Below, in pieces: positions 16,333 through 25,882 of a DNA stretch of 64,000 nucleotides (position 1 is the first letter of the stretch; each line of letters opens with the position of its first letter). The notes under the pieces were generated by a model. That model was not told the origin of the DNA, searched no databases, and saw only the letters and a program-made list of their open reading frames with translations. The DNA comes from Leptospira sp. 96542. GTDB taxonomy: Bacteria > Spirochaetota > Leptospiria > Leptospirales > Leptospiraceae. The position numbers and the translations under genes are program-made. The stretch is from contig JARJFC010000007.1 of assembly GCA_029310945.1 (NCBI GenBank), positions 59,715-123,714 of the forward strand, given 5' to 3'.

Positions 16333-17034
16333 TTAAACTGCTGTCACCAATCTGTGGATACGAAGGATTGAATTTAGTACCGGTTTGACCAAAGGAAATT
16401 TTGCCAAATGGATGAGTTTAAAAACTAAATTCATGGATTCATCGATCATGGCTTTGGTGCGTAAATAGGAAGCGGAACCATCGGAAAGCCAAAAATAAAC
16501 AATTCCCATTTGATACATCCAAAGTAGTTCAGGAAGGATTTCTAAAAATTCTCCCCGTAGTTTCAAATTGGAATTTATCAATGAATCTCTTATGATTTGG
16601 ACTGCTTCTTCTCGAATGACTTTTGTGTTTTGGCTAAACGGAGAAATCGGATGGTTAGGATCACCCGCATTTCTCGCGAGTATTGATAAAAAATTTTTAT
16701 ATTTCGCAAATGACTCAAGTTTAAATAAAATTATATTCTTAAATCGTTTTTGAAAGTCCTTCGTTGAATTGTTGAATTCATAGGCTTGTGTTTTAGCATC
16801 GTTTTGAGAAATACTATAAAATTCTAAAACAATGTCTTCTTTTGATTTAAAATAATAATAAGCGGAACCAAGTGAAACGCAAGCATCAGTGGAAATTTTT
16901 CGCATGGTCGCTTTTTCATAACCTACTTTTTGGAAAAGAGAAATTGCTGTGTTATAAATTTGTTCTTTCGTCTTTTGCGACTTATTTGTATCTTTTTCTT
17001 TCGAACTATGAGTTTTTTGATCATTCGATTTCAT
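16333..17034 (-). CDS. TetR-family transcriptional regulator
   Basis: A 233-residue regulator. After a Lys/Ser-rich leader, residues about 22-70 form the TetR DNA-binding domain (EQIYNTAISLFQKVGYEKAT, then SLGSAYYYFKSKEDIVLEFY). The C-terminal helices include a region resembling the TetR_C domains of fatty-acid or drug-sensing members. It is 29 bp downstream of the ankyrin-membrane gene on the same strand, so it is cotranscribed. The two long palindromes at 17905-17977 upstream of that gene are likely its operators, giving an autoregulated pair. Confidence 0.85.
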   Translation of the reverse strand: MKSNDQKTHSSKEKDTNKSQKTKEQIYNTAISLFQKVGYEKATMRKISTDACVSLGSAYYYFKSKEDIVLEFYSISQNDAKTQAYEFNNSTKDFQKRFKNIILFKLESFAKYKNFLSILARNAGDPNHPISPFSQNTKVIREEAVQIIRDSLINSNLKLRGEFLEILPELLWMYQMGIVYFWLSDGSASYLRTKAMIDESMNLVFKLIHLAKFPLVKPVLNSILRIHRLVTAV

Positions 17035-17063
17035 GGCGCCTGTTTAAACTCCTTCCATTTTCG

Positions 17064-17894
17064 TCACTGAATTCCTAGTTCTCTTTTTAATTGAGTTCGT
17101 TTTCTTAATCTACCGAATAAGTATAAATTGAAAAAATGCATACCACCTAATATCAAAATGACAAACCCAAGTTTAGAACTGAGTATCTCAATGGCTTCCA
17201 CGTTATCTCTAGGTTTTAATCCTATTTTTAATGCAATTGTAATGTATCCAAAATTGATTAGATAAAAACCGACAACTAACAAATGATTAACGGAATTAGC
17301 CAGTTCTCCATCCTTAAATGCATCCACAAGAAACACTTTTCCATTTTTTGACAATGTCCGAGCCACCCAAATTGTAATGATAATACTGAGGAAAGTATAA
17401 ATCAAATATAAGATAATCATTGTTTTTGAGCCTGTTTGTTTGTGCCCTATCCCACCATTGGTTTCCAGAATATTCGATATTTCTATATGTCCATAGAACT
17501 TTGCTAAATCAAGAGCCGTCTCACCATTTCGGTCTTCTTGATTGATCTCTTGGTTTGTTTCAACCATCAATTTTACAATATCGATATGATTGAAAATGGC
17601 TGCCAGATGGAGAGGTGTGTTTGAATTTTCGTCCACAACTGTAATGAGTGTTGGATCGGAAGAAATGATGGATTTTGTGACTCGCATATTTCCAACCTCC
17701 ACGGCAAAGTGCAAACTAGTTTTGCCATTGTGATTTCTACGATACAAATCCACAAATTGATTGGTTTCCAATTTATTAACGATACAATCTAAATTTTGGA
17801 TTTCACAAACCTCTTCTGATTGTGCCCACAAATTGTTTTGAAAGCAAATTACCAAAAACAAACAAAGTCTTCGCAATCCGTATCGATGGTTCAT
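17064..17894 (-). CDS. Ankyrin-repeat protein with C-terminal membrane segments
   Basis: A 276-residue protein: signal peptide or first helix (LRRLCLFLVICFQNNLWAQ), three ankyrin repeats (GKTSLHFAVEVGNMRVTKSI; NTPLHLAAIFNHIDIVKLMV; GETALDLAKFYGHIEISNIL), then three hydrophobic helices (about residues 165-270). The ankyrin part would therefore face the periplasm if the first segment is a cleaved signal. I chose ATG 17892-17894, preceded by GGGAG; the open frame extends upstream to 17987 but crosses the two palindromes. Probably binds a partner protein; function unknown. Cotranscribed with the TetR gene. Confidence 0.7.
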   Translation of the reverse strand: MNHRYGLRRLCLFLVICFQNNLWAQSEEVCEIQNLDCIVNKLETNQFVDLYRRNHNGKTSLHFAVEVGNMRVTKSIISSDPTLITVVDENSNTPLHLAAIFNHIDIVKLMVETNQEINQEDRNGETALDLAKFYGHIEISNILETNGGIGHKQTGSKTMIILYLIYTFLSIIITIWVARTLSKNGKVFLVDAFKDGELANSVNHLLVVGFYLINFGYITIALKIGLKPRDNVEAIEILSSKLGFVILILGGMHFFNLYLFGRLRKRTQLKRELGIQ

Positions 17895-17904
17895 ACAACA
17901 CTCC

Positions 17905-17930
17905 CATATTTTGAACATGTTCAAAATATG
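17905..17930. promoter_or_regulatory. 26-bp perfect palindrome, candidate TetR operator O1
   Basis: Half site CATATTTTGAACA followed immediately by its exact reverse complement. It abuts the ribosome binding site of the ankyrin gene, so a bound protein would block transcription or initiation. Core TTTTGAACNNGTTCAAAA is shared with O2. Confidence 0.65.
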
Positions 17931-17959
17931 ATTCATAAATAAACTACAGTCAAGATCAT

Positions 17960-17977
17960 TTTTGAACGCGTTCAAAA
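17960..17977. promoter_or_regulatory. 18-bp perfect palindrome, candidate TetR operator O2
   Basis: TTTTGAACGCGTTCAAAA, sharing the core of O1. The two centres are 51 bp apart, close to five helical turns, so two repressor dimers could bind the same DNA face. Confidence 0.65.
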
Positions 17978-18198
17978 GAAAACGCAAAAAGACAGAAATA
18001 TATTCATTCTCCCTAGAAAGGAGTTAAAAATCCATTTGTTAGGATAAGAATTCCGATGGAATTTTTCACCTTTGCGGGATTTCACCCAAGGCGAAATCGA
18101 AACTGGTTGTAATTTTTCACCCACTCACTTTTTTTTATTGCCTTATTTGTGTAAATTTGACATACTTTGTACTCAGAAAATTCAGAGGTGAAATATTT

Positions 18199-19128
18199 AT
18201 GATTCGAAAAGGGATTTTGGCTTTTTTTGCCACAGCTTTCTTAACATTACCGGTTTTTGCGAGCTCAGGTTCGTCTTCCAAACCACTTACAGGAACTTAC
18301 CCAATCATTTTGTCGCATGGTTTGTTCGGTTGGGGCGAAAATTCAGGTGGTGTCATTAGCATAGTAAACTACTGGGGTGGGATGGACAACTACCTCCGAA
18401 ACCAAGGTGCAACTGTGTATGCCCCTGGCAAGTCGGCTGCCAACTCAAACGAAGTTCGTGCGGGTCAATTGAAAACAGCCATTTTAGCTTATGCTGCAGC
18501 AAACAATTATTCAGGTAAATTTCATATCCTGGGTCACTCACAAGGCGGTCTTGACAGCCGTTATATGGTGGCAAACCTTGGGATGTCTGGAAAAACTTCC
18601 ACACTCACAACGCTCAACACTCCGCACCATGGCTCACCGATTGCTGACATTGTAAAAGGTGTTTTACCAAGTTGGTTACAACCTTTTGTTGCCAGTGTAA
18701 TCGAAACACTTGTAAAAATTGTATATGGTGGAACGAACCAACAAAATGCACTCGCTGCACTTGCTTCTTTATCCAAAGAAGGATTGGCATCGTTTAACAA
18801 CTATACACCGAATAAATCAGGAGTTAAATACTACTCTTACGGTTCTTATATCACGATCCCAGATCTTATCCAACACCCACTTATGGGAATTGTTTACCCT
18901 GCTTGCGCAGCTGGTGGTCTTTTCCAAGGCCAAGGGTCTACAAATGATGGACTTGTTCCCTTCACTTCACAAAAATGGGGTACATGGAAAGGTGGACCTT
19001 CGTATGGAATTTTCACAACAGGAATCGACCATTTACAAGCATCCAACACACTCAATTCAGGTAGTTTCTGGTTTGATGTGGAAGGGTACTTTTTACAAAT
19101 GGCTTCAAATATGAAATCGAACCAATAA
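18199..19128 (+). CDS. Secreted triacylglycerol lipase, family I (LipA-like)
   Basis: A 309-residue secreted lipase. Signal peptide MIRKGILAFFATAFLTLPVFA. Mature protein begins near the oxyanion-hole motif YPIILSHGLFGW, with YWGGMDNYLRNQGATVY, the nucleophile elbow GHSQGG (about residue 114), the acid region NDGLVPFTSQ (also near the calcium site of family I.1 enzymes) and the catalytic His in DHLQASN. Such enzymes hydrolyse triglycerides outside the cell and need a membrane-bound foldase, which is the next gene. ATG 18199 is preceded by AGAGGTG; an upstream frame to 18157 lacks support. A strong terminator follows. Confidence 0.9.
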   Translation: MIRKGILAFFATAFLTLPVFASSGSSSKPLTGTYPIILSHGLFGWGENSGGVISIVNYWGGMDNYLRNQGATVYAPGKSAANSNEVRAGQLKTAILAYAAANNYSGKFHILGHSQGGLDSRYMVANLGMSGKTSTLTTLNTPHHGSPIADIVKGVLPSWLQPFVASVIETLVKIVYGGTNQQNALAALASLSKEGLASFNNYTPNKSGVKYYSYGSYITIPDLIQHPLMGIVYPACAAGGLFQGQGSTNDGLVPFTSQKWGTWKGGPSYGIFTTGIDHLQASNTLNSGSFWFDVEGYFLQMASNMKSNQ

Positions 19129-19154
19129 ATACAGAGGTTCATTTTTTTAGAAAA

Positions 19155-19179
19155 CCCAAGGATTTCCTTGGGTTTTTTT
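19155..19179 (+). terminator. Terminator of the lipase gene
   Basis: CCCAAGG-ATTT-CCTTGGG followed by seven Ts, 27 bp after the lipase stop. It lies between the lipase and its foldase, so the foldase needs read-through or its own promoter. Confidence 0.9.
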
Positions 19180-19230
19180 GTTTTCCAAGATCGTCAAAAT
19201 ATGATTCGTTTGACTAGTCTCTCATTAATT

Positions 19231-20271
19231 ATGAACAAAAAGAACATCAGAATTTCTCTCTATCTTTTGGGTGCAGCTTTCGTCATCACCATTTCGATCC
19301 TTTTGTTTTCGAAAGAAAAAACCGATTATGTTGAATCGGAAAATCCCAATGACAAAGCAGAATCTTTTTTTCGAACACAGTCTGATGGTTTTTCTGTGGA
19401 TCCTTACTATTTGGAGTCTGCCAAGTCCATGTTCTCACCGGAAGGAAGATTTTTAAAATTTGATGAAATTATAGACAGAGCGAGGAGAGGTGAACTCAAT
19501 TTTGTTTCTGAACTCTGGGCTCTTCGCAGACAATGCCCAACTGATTACACAAGAGAACAATGCCACGAATTTATAAAAGCTTTTATACAAAACGAATATT
19601 CAGGTAAAGAAGCAGACCACCTAACTAAGCTTTTGACCAATTATTTAAAGTATGAAGATGCAATGATCCAACTTGATCCTGGATCCAAATCTTATACCAA
19701 TATGGAACGTTACGAGCAGATCAAAAAATTACGGCGTAACTTTTTTTCGAAAGAAGACGCAGAACTTATATTTGGATTGGAAGAAGCTACCGCCGATTTT
19801 AGTTTTAATCGTAAAAACTTTCTGGATGATACAAAAAACCTCAAAGGTGATGATCGAATTCGTAAATATGAGGATTACCGCAAAAAAACATTTGGAAATT
19901 ATTACGATTCCATTGTGGCCAGAGAACCGAGTTATGACCGTTTCGAAACAGAAATGGAATTACGCCAAAATGAATTAGCAAAACTAAATGGATCTGAGAG
20001 GGATAACAAAGAGAAAGAAATTAGAATCCGTTATTTTGGCAAAGATGGAAATGAAAGGATGGAAAAAGTCCTAAAAGAAATGAAAGAAGAGGAGGAACAA
20101 ATTTCCAAGCTGGAAACGGAAGAATCAAATTTTATGAAAAAAAATTCCAACCTATCGAAAGAAGAAATGGATAAAAAACTCCTAGAACTTCGGATCAAAA
20201 TGTTGGGCAGTAAAGAACTTGCAGAAGAATATGGACGTCGTTTGGAATACGAAAATACTCTGAAAAAATAA
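19231..20271 (+). CDS. Lipase-specific foldase (lipase chaperone, Lif/LifO type)
   Basis: A 346-residue, mostly helical protein with one N-terminal membrane segment (SLYLLGAAFVITISILLF) and a large periplasmic part. Segments match the extended helical scaffold of Lif proteins that wraps around family I lipases: FSKEDAELIFGLEEATADFS and later RIRYFGKDGNERM, each followed by long charged helices. Its position directly after a family I lipase fits the usual lipA-lif order. The start is uncertain (ATG 19231 or 19201; no strong ribosome binding site for either). It stops 3 bp before the next gene. Sequence similarity was judged by eye only. Confidence 0.7.
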   Translation: MNKKNIRISLYLLGAAFVITISILLFSKEKTDYVESENPNDKAESFFRTQSDGFSVDPYYLESAKSMFSPEGRFLKFDEIIDRARRGELNFVSELWALRRQCPTDYTREQCHEFIKAFIQNEYSGKEADHLTKLLTNYLKYEDAMIQLDPGSKSYTNMERYEQIKKLRRNFFSKEDAELIFGLEEATADFSFNRKNFLDDTKNLKGDDRIRKYEDYRKKTFGNYYDSIVAREPSYDRFETEMELRQNELAKLNGSERDNKEKEIRIRYFGKDGNERMEKVLKEMKEEEEQISKLETEESNFMKKNSNLSKEEMDKKLLELRIKMLGSKELAEEYGRRLEYENTLKK

Positions 20272-20273
20272 AT

Positions 20274-21857
20274 TTGATTCCTTACTTTTATTTAATTATT
20301 TCCACCATCGCACTCAGTTTGGCTTTGGAACCCGTTGGTTCTTCCGTTATGGGCATGGTGGGTATTTTATTCATATTGCGATTTTGTCTTACCATATACC
20401 AAACTACAGATTTCAAAAAAACAGTTTTTGGAACCTTGTTCTTTTCCTTCTTCCTAACTCTTTTTGCTTTTACTTGGGTTTTTAACTCAATCCAAAACAT
20501 AACAGGTGCAAACTATTTTACCACAATCATTCTATACATCGTGTATTCGCTCCTATCTTTTTACAAAATTGGAATTATTTTTTTAGGAACTTATATTTTA
20601 AGTCGCTACGGCAAACAAAACATCTACATATTTCTTTTTATTTACTTTCCTATTCTTTTTGTTCTATCGGATTGGTTTAGTCCAATGGTATTTCCTGTGT
20701 ATTGGGGAGATTTTTTCCGCAACCAGATTTTTTTGAGACAAATCGTACGTTTCGGAGTAGAAACATTTGGTTTTGTCATGGTTTTAGTGGTTGTTTCCAT
20801 GTATTGGTTGTATTCAAACAAAACCCAAAGTATAAAAGCTAAAATTCCTTATTTTTGTTTGATTCTCTTTCCGATTTTTCTCAATATTTATTTTTTATTT
20901 GAACCTTACCAAACCGAATCACAAATTCGTTTAGCACTTGTTCAACCTAATATTCCCTTTGCCAAACGAGAAGAGAAAGAAAATTTTGAATCAATGCGCT
21001 CCAGTCTACAAAACTTTTATGACATAGGACTTGAGGCAATCCAGAAATCAGAACATCCGTTAGACTTGCTTGTTTTCCCTGAATCATCCGTACCTTTTTT
21101 GGGTACACTCCCATCGGATCACCCCTCTTCTACTTACAATCAAAGTTTTGAAGAAGTGGTTTTTACCCTAAAAAAAAATAATCGCACAAACATTGTATTC
21201 AATGAACTGGTTTGGGACGGTGGTTCTCGTAACTCTCTTAGTTTACTCACCAAAAATTCAGATTATATAAAAAGAAAATACAAACAGAAGTTAATGCCTT
21301 TTGGGGAATACATCCCACTTGGAGACTTATTTCCAATTTTATTAAAAATATTTCCTGAATCCAGTGCGCACATTCCAGGAAACTCTGGCGAATTCTTGAA
21401 ATTTGTATCCAACCAAGGGAAAGAAATTTCCTTTTTTGGAATTGTTTGTTACGAAATCATGTTTCCTGATCTCATCCAATCAAACCTATCACAAACGACA
21501 GAGCCAAAATTTTTACTCAATCTAACCAACGATTCATGGTTTGAATCGACGCGTGAATCCGAACAACACGCTGGTGCGGGCAAACTCCGTGCCATTGAAA
21601 TGGGAATCCCCCTTGTCAGGGCAGCCTTAAACGGCCTCACACAAGGATACGACCCATATGGAAGGGAATTGTTAGCGAATCCCCCCATGTTTCAAAAAGC
21701 TATTTTTTTCTTGGATCTACCCCTATCACGAGCGGGAGAACCAACATTTTACCGAAGATTTGGTGCCTATCCTTTGCGGATCACACTCATTTTGATCTTA
21801 ATTTTTACTTTTTTCTACTCGAATCGTCAAATATCTACCGAAGAAAATCAAAAATGA
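20274..21857 (+). CDS. lnt: Apolipoprotein N-acyltransferase
   Basis: A 527-residue inner membrane enzyme that adds the third acyl chain to lipoproteins. About six hydrophobic helices fill residues 1-210, followed by a nitrilase-like periplasmic domain with the catalytic set: Glu in VFPESSVPF, Lys in KQKLMPFGEYIPL, Cys in GIVCYEIMFPD. The motif NLTNDSWFESTRESEQHAGA is also typical. Starts TTG at 20274, two bases after the foldase stop; no ATG exists near the N-terminus. Probably cotranscribed with the foldase, linking lipase maturation and lipoprotein processing only by position. Confidence 0.9.
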   Translation: MIPYFYLIISTIALSLALEPVGSSVMGMVGILFILRFCLTIYQTTDFKKTVFGTLFFSFFLTLFAFTWVFNSIQNITGANYFTTIILYIVYSLLSFYKIGIIFLGTYILSRYGKQNIYIFLFIYFPILFVLSDWFSPMVFPVYWGDFFRNQIFLRQIVRFGVETFGFVMVLVVVSMYWLYSNKTQSIKAKIPYFCLILFPIFLNIYFLFEPYQTESQIRLALVQPNIPFAKREEKENFESMRSSLQNFYDIGLEAIQKSEHPLDLLVFPESSVPFLGTLPSDHPSSTYNQSFEEVVFTLKKNNRTNIVFNELVWDGGSRNSLSLLTKNSDYIKRKYKQKLMPFGEYIPLGDLFPILLKIFPESSAHIPGNSGEFLKFVSNQGKEISFFGIVCYEIMFPDLIQSNLSQTTEPKFLLNLTNDSWFESTRESEQHAGAGKLRAIEMGIPLVRAALNGLTQGYDPYGRELLANPPMFQKAIFFLDLPLSRAGEPTFYRRFGAYPLRITLILILIFTFFYSNRQISTEENQK

Positions 21858-21895
21858 AATTGAAATTTACGTAAGGAAAGAAAGGCTATTCGAAT

Positions 21896-22189
21896 ATGGA
21901 ATGGGAAAAAATACTTCGCGATGCAGTGAAAGACAACTCAATTAAGGAGTTGTATCTAAGGAAGGTACCGTCACTCAAAACTTGCGAAGATTGGAATAAG
22001 GTCACGGAGCTCGGAACCATTGACCACAAAACCAAGTATGCATACTATAAGGGCGGGCTTGTAAAATATGGGGATCGTTTGTTTTTTGTAACCCAAGAAC
22101 GATTGGACGCAGTGTCCCCTTTTCGCAAATGGGATTTCAAAAACAAAATCAAGGTAACTGATTCTGAACTAGCAACAGAGAAAAAATAA
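21896..22189 (+). CDS. Small conserved-looking hypothetical protein
   Basis: A 97-residue soluble, charged protein (EWEKILRDAVKDNSIKELYL; YYKGGLVKYGDRLFFVT). The ATG is preceded by AAGGAAAGAAAGG at normal distance, and codon use matches neighbours. No family recognised. It follows lnt by 38 bp on the same strand and converges on the gene at 22211. Confidence 0.55.
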   Translation: MEWEKILRDAVKDNSIKELYLRKVPSLKTCEDWNKVTELGTIDHKTKYAYYKGGLVKYGDRLFFVTQERLDAVSPFRKWDFKNKIKVTDSELATEKK

Positions 22190-22210
22190 CAGCTTTTAAA
22201 GTTTAAACGA

Positions 22211-24211
22211 TTAGCGGTTGAGCCGAATGATCATATTCAGCTTTTCCGCAATTGCGATCACTTCCATCACTTTTGATTTGTCGATGATGATGCCTGTTGG
22301 GCTCACCTCTTCCAAAACAAATTTTTTGCCTTTGATCTGACCAAGCAGCAATTCCATGACCTGCGAGTCTTTGGTTCTGAGTAAAACAGAATCTTCAGTG
22401 ATGGTTACAATTGGTAAATTATTTCCCCAATCATCCAATAAAAAGAGAAGGTTTTGAGCAAGATCTGCTCGAGACGATTCTCTCAAAAATTGGATGAAAG
22501 TATCTTTTTCATAACCAAGCAGTATTCCCAACTGAAAGGAATCTTTGGTTAATAAAAAGGTATACACCCTATCATAATCTTTTAATTCGCAGAACGCTTT
22601 TAATAAATGAATACCGTTGATAGACACTCGATCCGGAAACGCAATGATGGAAAAGTCGGGGTTGATTGTGATCCCACCCTTTTCCGTAACTGTCGTTAGC
22701 GGCTCATGATTGAAATAATGGAGCCCAAGCTCAGACAAACTTAAGTTTCGTTGTGGGTATTCCACCTCAATCAAACCAAAAAGTTGTAAATAGAAAATCG
22801 CAGAAATAATTTCTTTACGAAGGTCACTCAAATCTTCTTCATAAGTTTTGATTTGAAAAGTTGGCGAAAAAACCAAATGATCACGAATGATATGACTGAA
22901 GATTACCGACACATTGATTTTGCCATGTGCCATGATGAGTTTTACAGTTTTGTCTAAAATGCCTTTTTCGTAAAACGGCACTTCGGTGGCAGTAAAAACT
23001 TCGGCAGGATTCAAACGTCTCGTACGTGCTTCATTCACTTCGTGGATCACAATTTTCATGATCTCAAAAATATCTTTTTTTAAGAACTCGTCTGTTTCTT
23101 GGATAAGGATAACATTTTCGCCCTTAATGTCCACATAACCGAGGAGTTTTAAAATAGGGAGTATGAGTTCAATTTGGTATACCTGACTCTTTTCAGGAAA
23201 AATTTCGATGTCCGGTGATAATAATTCTGTTTCGGTTCGTTTGTGATCCGCTTGTTTGATTTTTCCTGATTTTGCTAGGTTCAAACCTTTTCTAGAAATA
23301 TAAGAAATGAGTTTTTTTGTATTGAGGAAAAAATCCAAACCGTTGGCAGAAATTTTTTCCTGGCGAACCCTTGTTCCTTTTTTTACAGGAGGGAGAATTG
23401 GTGTGTATTGCAAAAAATCCAAAATTTCTTTCGGAATCACAATCACCCGGATGAATTTGTCTTCTACATAATACAAATCGCGGATGAGATGAAGAGCCGT
23501 TAGGTGGGGGATGGATTGTTCGAATCTCCCGCGGTTTACGGTAATATAATTACGAATGGTATCAGCTTCAATCACACCACCATGGGTGTAAATTTTATGT
23601 AGCACATCTTTATCGAAATCATTCAACCCATCGATCAAAGTTTGTAAGGTTTCTTGCGATAAAGCATGTTTTAAAAAATGATCAATACCCTCACCTTTTT
23701 TAGTTCCAACAGCTTCTTTCCATTCTTCTGGAATTTCAGCCATGGTGGACTTATTCAAAGATTTTTCGATGGAATAACGGAATTTTTCACCCTTGGGATT
23801 TGTTTCCACTTTGATGAGTTTGAGATACTCATCGTAAGCATGGTATTTATCTAAATTATTGGTAAGCCGCTCTCTATTTTTTCTTTGGTAGAGGAGATAG
23901 TATTTACGAAGTACACCAAGTTCCATCTCCACATTGATGGGAGGGATATTGACTTTTCTAGAAATTTCACCCAGGGTCATGACCCCTTTGTTTTTTAGAA
24001 TGGAAGTGAGGATATTCACTTGCAAAGGAGTGAATTTTTCCAGAACACCTTTTAGGAAAAATTCATTTTGGAAAATTTCCATCAGACCATGGATGGTGGA
24101 TTTTTTGTCCTTACCTGGTATTTTCTGAATGTTCCAGAGGTTCGCTACTTTTTTAATTTCATTCAGATCGAGTTTTTCCAACTCTTGGTACAGGACAGTT
24201 TCTTGGCTCAT
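22211..24211 (-). CDS. XPB/Ssl2-like helicase-associated domain protein without a motor
   Basis: A 666-residue protein. The N-terminal two thirds read as winged-helix-like segments ([36 protein letters not shown]). The C-terminal region, [20 protein letters not shown] onward with a final KGKKFVLEE and [19 protein letters not shown], matches the helicase-associated XPB/Ssl2-like domain found in bacterial proteins. No Walker A or DEAD motif is present, so it is not a helicase on its own. It may be a DNA-binding or repair accessory protein. Conserved position in leptospires is not tested. Divergent from the ABC1 kinase gene by 116 bp. Confidence 0.55.
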   Translation of the reverse strand: MSQETVLYQELEKLDLNEIKKVANLWNIQKIPGKDKKSTIHGLMEIFQNEFFLKGVLEKFTPLQVNILTSILKNKGVMTLGEISRKVNIPPINVEMELGVLRKYYLLYQRKNRERLTNNLDKYHAYDEYLKLIKVETNPKGEKFRYSIEKSLNKSTMAEIPEEWKEAVGTKKGEGIDHFLKHALSQETLQTLIDGLNDFDKDVLHKIYTHGGVIEADTIRNYITVNRGRFEQSIPHLTALHLIRDLYYVEDKFIRVIVIPKEILDFLQYTPILPPVKKGTRVRQEKISANGLDFFLNTKKLISYISRKGLNLAKSGKIKQADHKRTETELLSPDIEIFPEKSQVYQIELILPILKLLGYVDIKGENVILIQETDEFLKKDIFEIMKIVIHEVNEARTRRLNPAEVFTATEVPFYEKGILDKTVKLIMAHGKINVSVIFSHIIRDHLVFSPTFQIKTYEEDLSDLRKEIISAIFYLQLFGLIEVEYPQRNLSLSELGLHYFNHEPLTTVTEKGGITINPDFSIIAFPDRVSINGIHLLKAFCELKDYDRVYTFLLTKDSFQLGILLGYEKDTFIQFLRESSRADLAQNLLFLLDDWGNNLPIVTITEDSVLLRTKDSQVMELLLGQIKGKKFVLEEVSPTGIIIDKSKVMEVIAIAEKLNMIIRLNR

Positions 24212-24327
24212 GGGTGCGATTTGATTAGTTTTTGGCGGAGACCTAATCCTGCAACCCTATTTCACTTGCATCCCAGAGGCTTATTTTCTCGTTTCCTTCC
24301 TCTCCAACCCCAGAAAAATGAGGGAAT

Positions 24328-25626
24328 ATGGAATCTCTCACCGACTATGTTTCGTTTGGTTTCAAATCTGGGCTCAGAGTTGCCCATTCCAGCCTGGTTT
24401 TTGGTACAAAAATCCTAGAAATCCTGGCAAAATTGGCCGGCGGGTCGGCAAACCATCGGGAAATCGCTCGGTCTCTCCAGGAAGCATTTTCTAAATTGGG
24501 TGCCACCTATATCAAACTGGGTCAGTTCATCGCAAGTGCCCCTTCCCTATTCCCTAAAGAATATGTGGAGGAAATGCAAAATTGTTTGGATTCGGTTCGC
24601 CCCATCCATTTTAGAGAGGTTCGTTCGGTGGTGGAACGGGAACTGGGTGGCTCCCTCGCCTCGATCTTTCACCGGTTTGAGGAAACTCCCCTTGCCTCAG
24701 CCTCCATTGCGCAGGTACATGCCGCTGTGACGAAGGATGGTCTTGATGTGGTGGTGAAGGTGCAAAGACCCGATGTCCAGACCACATTGCAGACTGATAT
24801 GCAGATTTTAGGACTCCTGACCAAAGTTTTGGAATTCATTGCCCCCGAATTTAAAAAATCAGGACTCACTGCAATGTTTGAAGAATTCCAAACCTCCATT
24901 TTGCAGGAAATTGATTTTATCCAAGAATCAAAAAACATCGAAGAATTTGAGGAGTATCTATTATCATCGGGAGAAACACGTGCCCGGGTGCCAAGAGTGT
25001 ATCATACACTTTCTACAAAAAAAGTTCTGACCATGGAACGATTTTATGGTGCTGCCATCACAGACGAAGAAGGATTAAAGAAATTTACAGATAACCCACG
25101 CAAGGTGATTAACGATGCCCTTGAGATTTGGTTTTCTTCCCTTTCTAAAAAAGGTTTTTTCCATGCAGACGTACATGCAGGCAATTTAATGATCTTAAAA
25201 GATGGAAACATTGGTTTCATTGATTTTGGAATTGTTGGCCGGATCTCCCCGAAAGTATGGAAAGGTTTGATGCTTTTTATGCAAGGAGTTGGCATTGGAG
25301 AACCACTTCTTGTTGCCAAAGGACTTGTGGAAATGGATTCTACCGATGCAACAGTGTCTCCTAATATTTTAGCTCACGAATTAAATTCTGTATTTTTAGA
25401 ACTGGAATCTGTTTATGATGCGATCTCAAAAAATCAAATATTTGATGAAGCAAAACTCAATCGATTGATGTATGATCTGAAAGAGATCGCAGAAAAAAAT
25501 GGGTTAAAAATTCCAAGAGAATTTGCACTCCTCATGAAACAAATGTTATACTTCGATCGGTATATAAAAACCATGGCGCCAGAAATCAATCTTTTTCGGG
25601 ACACCGAAAAATATACGAAAATTTAA
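24328..25626 (+). CDS. ABC1/UbiB/AarF-family atypical kinase
   Basis: A 432-residue ABC1 protein. Signatures: KLGATYIKLGQFIASAPSLF (KxGQ motif), ETPLASASIAQVHAA (Ala-rich nucleotide loop), VVKVQRP, FFHADVHAGNLMILKDG and FIDFGIVG. Family members act in ubiquinone/menaquinone or lipid homeostasis with unusual ATPase/kinase activity. The usual C-terminal membrane helices of UbiB are absent from this 432-residue form. It is 10 bp upstream of feoA, so it may be cotranscribed with FeoAB, an unexpected partner. Confidence 0.85.
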   Translation: MESLTDYVSFGFKSGLRVAHSSLVFGTKILEILAKLAGGSANHREIARSLQEAFSKLGATYIKLGQFIASAPSLFPKEYVEEMQNCLDSVRPIHFREVRSVVERELGGSLASIFHRFEETPLASASIAQVHAAVTKDGLDVVVKVQRPDVQTTLQTDMQILGLLTKVLEFIAPEFKKSGLTAMFEEFQTSILQEIDFIQESKNIEEFEEYLLSSGETRARVPRVYHTLSTKKVLTMERFYGAAITDEEGLKKFTDNPRKVINDALEIWFSSLSKKGFFHADVHAGNLMILKDGNIGFIDFGIVGRISPKVWKGLMLFMQGVGIGEPLLVAKGLVEMDSTDATVSPNILAHELNSVFLELESVYDAISKNQIFDEAKLNRLMYDLKEIAEKNGLKIPREFALLMKQMLYFDRYIKTMAPEINLFRDTEKYTKI

Positions 25627-25635
25627 GAGCACATA

Positions 25636-25875
25636 ATGAACAAACTTTCAGAAATGAAGGAAGGTGAAATGGTAGAGGTGATTTCCTTTGATGGGAATTA
25701 TTTGCCAAATTCCATGCAAACAGAACTTTTGGAACTGGGAGTATTCCCAGGTTCCAAAATGAAATTGGTATACCGTAATCGATCTTTAGACAAAATGATT
25801 GTAGTGATTGGAGATACCAAAATTGGTATCAGACTTTCCGATGCAAACTTTATCCACACAAAACCCGCAGTTTAG
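25636..25875 (+). CDS. feoA: FeoA, ferrous iron transport accessory protein
   Basis: A 79-residue SH3-like protein (MNKLSEMKEGEMVEVISFDG; LLELGVFPGSKMKLVYR; IVVIGDTKIGIRLSDANFIHT). FeoA assists FeoB in Fe2+ uptake at the cytosolic side. It starts 10 bp after the ABC1 kinase gene and 8 bp before feoB. No FeoC gene follows. Confidence 0.9.
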   Translation: MNKLSEMKEGEMVEVISFDGNYLPNSMQTELLELGVFPGSKMKLVYRNRSLDKMIVVIGDTKIGIRLSDANFIHTKPAV

Positions 25876-25882
25876 GATTTAA

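Noticed and set aside
17895..17987. N-terminal extension of the ankyrin gene
   Set aside because: It would run through both palindromes; the downstream ATG has GGGAG and a signal peptide.
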